From the NCBI GenBank assembly GCA_023435985.1, contig JAEZKY010000068.1:1-8475 (forward strand): 8,475 nt of DNA. Reading direction: 5' to 3'. Each line of letters begins with the position of its first letter. The stretch's first letter is position 1. The position numbers and the translations under genes are program-made. This stretch comes from Bacillota bacterium. GTDB lineage: Bacteria; Bacillota; Clostridia; Clostridiales; Clostridiaceae. The notes under the pieces were generated by a model. The model saw only the letters and a list, made by a program, of their open reading frames with translations, did no database searches and was not told the origin of the DNA. Shown piece after piece: positions 5,935-8,475 of this stretch.

Positions 5935-7236
5935 ATGAACAAATTTTTTGAAAAACTAGGGAAAGTATCGCAAAAGTTAGGTGGAGAAATACACTTGAGA
6001 TCACTTAGAGATGCATTTGCATCACTAATTCCATTCATTATTATTGCAGGCTTAATGATTTTCATTAACTATGTTGTTATTGAACCAACAGGATTTATGT
6101 CTAAAATAATTAATCCAGCAACATTAACTACTTGGCAAGATGTTGGAACATCTATTAATAATGGTACTTTAAATTTCTTAGCAGTATTGCTAGCAGGTGC
6201 ATGTGCATATCATCTAGCAATAAATAGGAAATTCGAAAATCCAATAGCACCAGCACTTCTAGCTATTTCAATATTTGTTATTTTATTACCATTTGTGATT
6301 TCAACTACACCTGTAGGAGTTAAAGAGGCAGTTAAAGTTGCAGGAGTTATTTCTTATAGTTCCACTAATTCAGGTGGGATGTTCGTAGGTATTATAACTT
6401 CACTATTATCAACTGAATTATTTATGTGGCTATCTAAAAATGAAAAACTTAAGATTAATATAGGTGGAGAAGCAGTACCTCCAGCCGTTACAAAATCTTT
6501 TAATAGTTTAATACCTATAATGATTACTATTATAATTTTTGCTGTAGTATCATTTGCAATAAAGCAACTTTTTGGGACAGATGTAAATTCACTAATTTTA
6601 AAAACAATACAACGACCATTGGTAGCTCTAGTTACAAGTTTACCAGGATTTATAATATTAATGCTGTTGTCTAATTTATTATTTGCAATAGGGATACATC
6701 CAGGAGGTGTAATTGCGCCAATTATGGATCCAGTATTATACACAGCTATGAATGAAAATATGACTGCTTTTGCTCAAGGTCAACCTATTCCTCACATAAT
6801 TAACATGGCATTTAAGGATACATTTGGGGTAATGGGTGGATCAGGTAATACTATCGCGTTATTAATTGCTATATTCTTATTCTCAAAGAGAAAGGATTAT
6901 AGAGATATTGCTAAACTTTCCACAGCACCAGGTATATTTAATATTAATGAGCCAGTTATATTTGGTTTACCAATAGTATTTGATTTAACACTAATGATTC
7001 CATTTGTAATAGCTTCACCAATTTGCTTAACTGCTGCATACTTAGTAACTGAGGCAGGATGGATGTCACCAGTAGTAATTCAAACACCTTGGACGACTCC
7101 ACCAATTTTATCAGGATTTCTAGCAACCGGTGGAGATTGGAGAGCTTCAGTATTTCAAATAATTATGATTGCACTTACAGTCTTACTATATATTCCTTTT
7201 TTAAAGGTTTCAGAGAAAAAGCAGATTGAAGAATAA
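5935..7236 (+). CDS. celB: PTS lactose/cellobiose-family EIIC permease
   Basis: This is the membrane channel of a cellobiose-type PTS, with 433 residues and about ten hydrophobic segments, the usual size for a free-standing EIIC. Landmarks are the amphipathic N-terminus (MNKFFEKLGKVSQKLGGEIHLRSLRDAF), GIHPGG with H255, and NINEPVIFGLPIVF at about 336-349 with E339. By analogy with the solved ChbC family structure, H255 and E339 contact the sugar. The last position of the usual NINEP...PIVFN motif is D350 here. I start the protein at ATG 5935 because AAGGGGGAA (5921-5929) lies just before it; the upstream ATG at 5902 is inside the preceding GH1 gene and lacks a binding site. It works with the EIIB and EIIA encoded immediately downstream. 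Cellobiose-like beta-glucosides are the probable substrates, but sequence alone does not settle this. Confidence 0.94.
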   Translation: MNKFFEKLGKVSQKLGGEIHLRSLRDAFASLIPFIIIAGLMIFINYVVIEPTGFMSKIINPATLTTWQDVGTSINNGTLNFLAVLLAGACAYHLAINRKFENPIAPALLAISIFVILLPFVISTTPVGVKEAVKVAGVISYSSTNSGGMFVGIITSLLSTELFMWLSKNEKLKINIGGEAVPPAVTKSFNSLIPIMITIIIFAVVSFAIKQLFGTDVNSLILKTIQRPLVALVTSLPGFIILMLLSNLLFAIGIHPGGVIAPIMDPVLYTAMNENMTAFAQGQPIPHIINMAFKDTFGVMGGSGNTIALLIAIFLFSKRKDYRDIAKLSTAPGIFNINEPVIFGLPIVFDLTLMIPFVIASPICLTAAYLVTEAGWMSPVVIQTPWTTPPILSGFLATGGDWRASVFQIIMIALTVLLYIPFLKVSEKKQIEE

Positions 7237-7274
7237 ATAGAAAGAATATAAAGATAAAAGGGAGATGTTTTGTT

Positions 7275-7577
7275 ATGAAAAAAATATTATTAGTATGTAA
7301 TGCAGGAATGTCAACATCAATGCTTGTACAAAAGATGATTAGAGTAGCAGAAGAAAAGGGTATAGAAGTAACAATAGAAGCTATACCTTCGACAGATTTA
7401 TCTCAATGTTGGCAAAGTGCAGATGTAATTCTACTAGGACCTCAAATTGGATTTATGAAAGACAGTATAAAAGAGACAGTAGAAAATAAGATATCGGTAG
7501 AAGTTATTAGTATGGTTGATTATGGTAGAATGAATGCTGATAAAGTTTTAACTTTCGCTATAGATTTAATGAAATAA
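7275..7577 (+). CDS. celA: PTS lactose/cellobiose-family EIIB
   Basis: This small cytoplasmic protein (100 residues, full length for the family) transfers phosphate from EIIA to the sugar bound in EIIC. The N-terminal signature ILLVCNAGMSTSMLV contains the phosphorylated cysteine C8 in the P-loop-like CNAGMSTS. DVILLGPQIGFM (about 50-61) is the second conserved strand-loop. AAAGGGAG (7257-7264) precedes the ATG by 10 nt. It lies 38 nt after EIIC and 11 nt before EIIA, so the three PTS proteins are made together. Confidence 0.96.
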   Translation: MKKILLVCNAGMSTSMLVQKMIRVAEEKGIEVTIEAIPSTDLSQCWQSADVILLGPQIGFMKDSIKETVENKISVEVISMVDYGRMNADKVLTFAIDLMK

Positions 7578-7588
7578 GGTGGTTTAAA

Positions 7589-7912
7589 ATGGAAGGAATG
7601 GAGTTAATAGCTTTCAATATTATTAGTAATGTTGGAACGGCAAAGAGTATGGGAATCCAGGCTTTAATTAAAGGAAGAGGCGGAAATGAAGAAGAGGCAG
7701 AAAAATTGCTTGAAGATGCATCCGTGTTTATGAGAGAAGGGCATAAGTCACATGCACAACTTATACAAGAAGAAGCAAAAGGAAATAAGCAAGAGCTTTC
7801 ATTAATACTTATGCATGCTGAAGATCAATTAATGGCAGCAGAAATAATTTTATCTTTAGCTAAAGAGATGTTATATATGCAGAAAGAAATAAATGATTTA
7901 AAGAAAAAATAG
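7589..7912 (+). CDS. celC: PTS lactose/cellobiose-family EIIA
   Basis: This cytoplasmic phosphocarrier accepts phosphate from HPr and passes it to EIIB. It has 107 residues and is all-helical by pattern, as in the trimeric IIA-Lac/IIA-Chb family. The active-site motif LILMHAEDQLM gives H76 as the phosphorylated histidine and D79 as the likely metal-binding aspartate at the trimer axis. The N-terminal ISNVGTAKSMGIQAL is also typical. The ribosome binding site AAGGTGG overlaps the EIIB stop codon, with 6 nt to the ATG; a second ATG three codons in is less well placed. It is the last gene of the operon and is followed directly by a terminator. Confidence 0.96.
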   Translation: MEGMELIAFNIISNVGTAKSMGIQALIKGRGGNEEEAEKLLEDASVFMREGHKSHAQLIQEEAKGNKQELSLILMHAEDQLMAAEIILSLAKEMLYMQKEINDLKKK

Positions 7913-7914
7913 TA

Positions 7915-7941
7915 AAAAGCCGAGATAAATCCTCGGCTTTT
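7915..7941 (+). terminator. Rho-independent terminator of the EIICBA operon
   Basis: AAAAGCCGAG (7915-7924) and CTCGGCTTTT (7932-7941) form a perfect 10-bp stem with a 7-nt loop, 2 nt after the EIIA stop. The T-rich 3' arm serves as the tract. It separates the operon from the kinase gene. Confidence 0.92.
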
Positions 7942-8059
7942 AATAAAATAAACTTATAAAAAGTTTGGAACGAATAAGAAATAACAATTTTAAGTAAGCA
8001 CGCAATTAAAAAAATATCATAGAAGCTTTTATTTAATCAAATAGTTTTATTAATATTTT

Positions 8060-8066
8060 AGGAGGT
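8060..8066 (+). promoter_or_regulatory. Ribosome binding site of the ROK kinase gene
   Basis: AGGAGGT is a near-ideal Shine-Dalgarno sequence. Two in-frame ATGs follow, at 8068 and 8071. The second has usable spacing (about 5 nt), so it is taken as the start. In the rest of the spacer (7942-8059) I see only a weak TATCAT (8015-8020) as a possible -10 and no convincing -35. Confidence 0.75.
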
Positions 8067-8070
8067 CATG

Positions 8071-8475
8071 ATGAATTATTATTTAGGAATTGATATAGGA
8101 GGTACCAACTTAAGAGCCGCTATTTTAGATAATGAATATAATTTAATAGATAAATTTAAAATAGATAATATTGTTGAAAAAGGTGCGAAGTATAATATAG
8201 ATAATTTAATAAAAATAATTAGGGAAAAGTGGAATACATATAACATTCAGGCTATTGGTGTAGCATGTCCAGGTCCTTTAGATATAAGAAATGGAGTAAT
8301 AATTAACCCACCTAATTTAAAAGGATGGGAAGGATTTGAAATAAAAAAATACTTTGAAGAACGTTTTAAATTACCTACAACTGTAAATAATGATGCAAAT
8401 GTAGCTGGATATTGTGAAGCTAAGATAGGAGCAGCTAAAAATGCTGAAAGTGTATATTATATTACTCTATCGACA
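8071..8475 (+). CDS. glcK: ROK-family sugar kinase, probably glucokinase (3' end missing)
   Basis: This cytoplasmic ATP-dependent hexose kinase is cut by the window end after 135 residues, of about 300 expected. The phosphate-binding loop GIDIGGTNLRAA (6-17) is typical of ROK kinases. VACPGPLD (64-71) and INPPNLKGW (78-86) form part of the sugar pocket. The catalytic base is D108 in VNNDANVAGYCEA (105-117). The ROK cysteine-rich zinc motif would lie beyond the window. The two GH1 enzymes upstream release free glucose from phospho-disaccharides, and this kinase would convert it to glucose-6-phosphate. Fructose, mannose or N-acetylated sugars are also possible in this family. It lies beyond a strong terminator, so it probably has its own promoter. 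Confidence 0.9.
   Translation, partial: MNYYLGIDIGGTNLRAAILDNEYNLIDKFKIDNIVEKGAKYNIDNLIKIIREKWNTYNIQAIGVACPGPLDIRNGVIINPPNLKGWEGFEIKKYFEERFKLPTTVNNDANVAGYCEAKIGAAKNAESVYYITLST

Noticed and set aside
6354..6743. 129-codon minus-strand frame inside the EIIC gene
   Set aside because: Antisense shadow of the permease, with no recognisable domain and no neighbours on that strand. The same applies to 1647-1865 and 2441-2647 inside the first GH1 gene.
7950..7966. AAACTT / AAGTTT inverted repeat upstream of the kinase gene
   Set aside because: Only 6 bp, AT-rich and close to a strong terminator; expected by chance in this base composition.

Overview
The window is a low-GC, AT-rich stretch with clostridial codon preference (many AGA, ATA and TTA codons), strong GGAGG-type ribosome binding sites and tightly packed operons. 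It looks like chromosomal sequence of a saccharolytic Firmicute, most likely Clostridium sensu stricto (inference; no rRNA or other taxonomic marker is present). Every confident gene belongs to PTS uptake and breakdown of beta-glucosides such as cellobiose, gentiobiose or aryl-beta-glucosides.

Region 1 (1-3556, plus strand) is a bgl-type system. It holds the 3' part of an EIIBC permease, a GH1 6-phospho-beta-glucosidase whose start overlaps the permease stop by 8 nt, a 228-nt gap with a terminator, and a free-standing EIIA of the glucose/Crr type. The permease ends right after its EIIC domain, so the downstream EIIA is the obvious phosphate donor. A very long stem-loop terminator (3503-3556) closes the region.

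Region 2 (3609-7941) is a second system of a different PTS family. A GntR/HutC-type repressor gene on the minus strand diverges from a plus-strand operon: a second GH1 phospho-glycosidase, then EIIC, EIIB and EIIA of the lactose/cellobiose family, ended by a perfect 10-bp terminator hairpin. The divergent intergenic region carries two abutting palindromes centred 21 bp apart, a good -35/-10 pair (TTGATT-17-TATAAT) that begins on the last base of the second palindrome, and a cre-like CcpA site over the expected transcription start. This predicts substrate-specific repression by the GntR protein plus carbon catabolite repression.

Region 3 (8071-end) is the 5' part of a ROK-family sugar kinase, probably glucokinase. 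It fits the pathway: PTS import gives a 6'-phospho-disaccharide, the GH1 enzymes cleave it to glucose-6-phosphate plus glucose, and the ROK kinase would phosphorylate the free glucose. The repressor + GH1 + Lac-type PTS + ROK gene set recalls the Bacillus gmu (glucomannan) operon, so beta-mannosides are also possible substrates.

I see no CRISPR array, transposase, tRNA, phage or toxin/defence gene. This is mostly a conventional carbohydrate-utilisation locus. The parts most worth a second look are the operator architecture, the structured 3409-3608 intergenic region and the variant phosphate-binding loop of the second GH1 enzyme.
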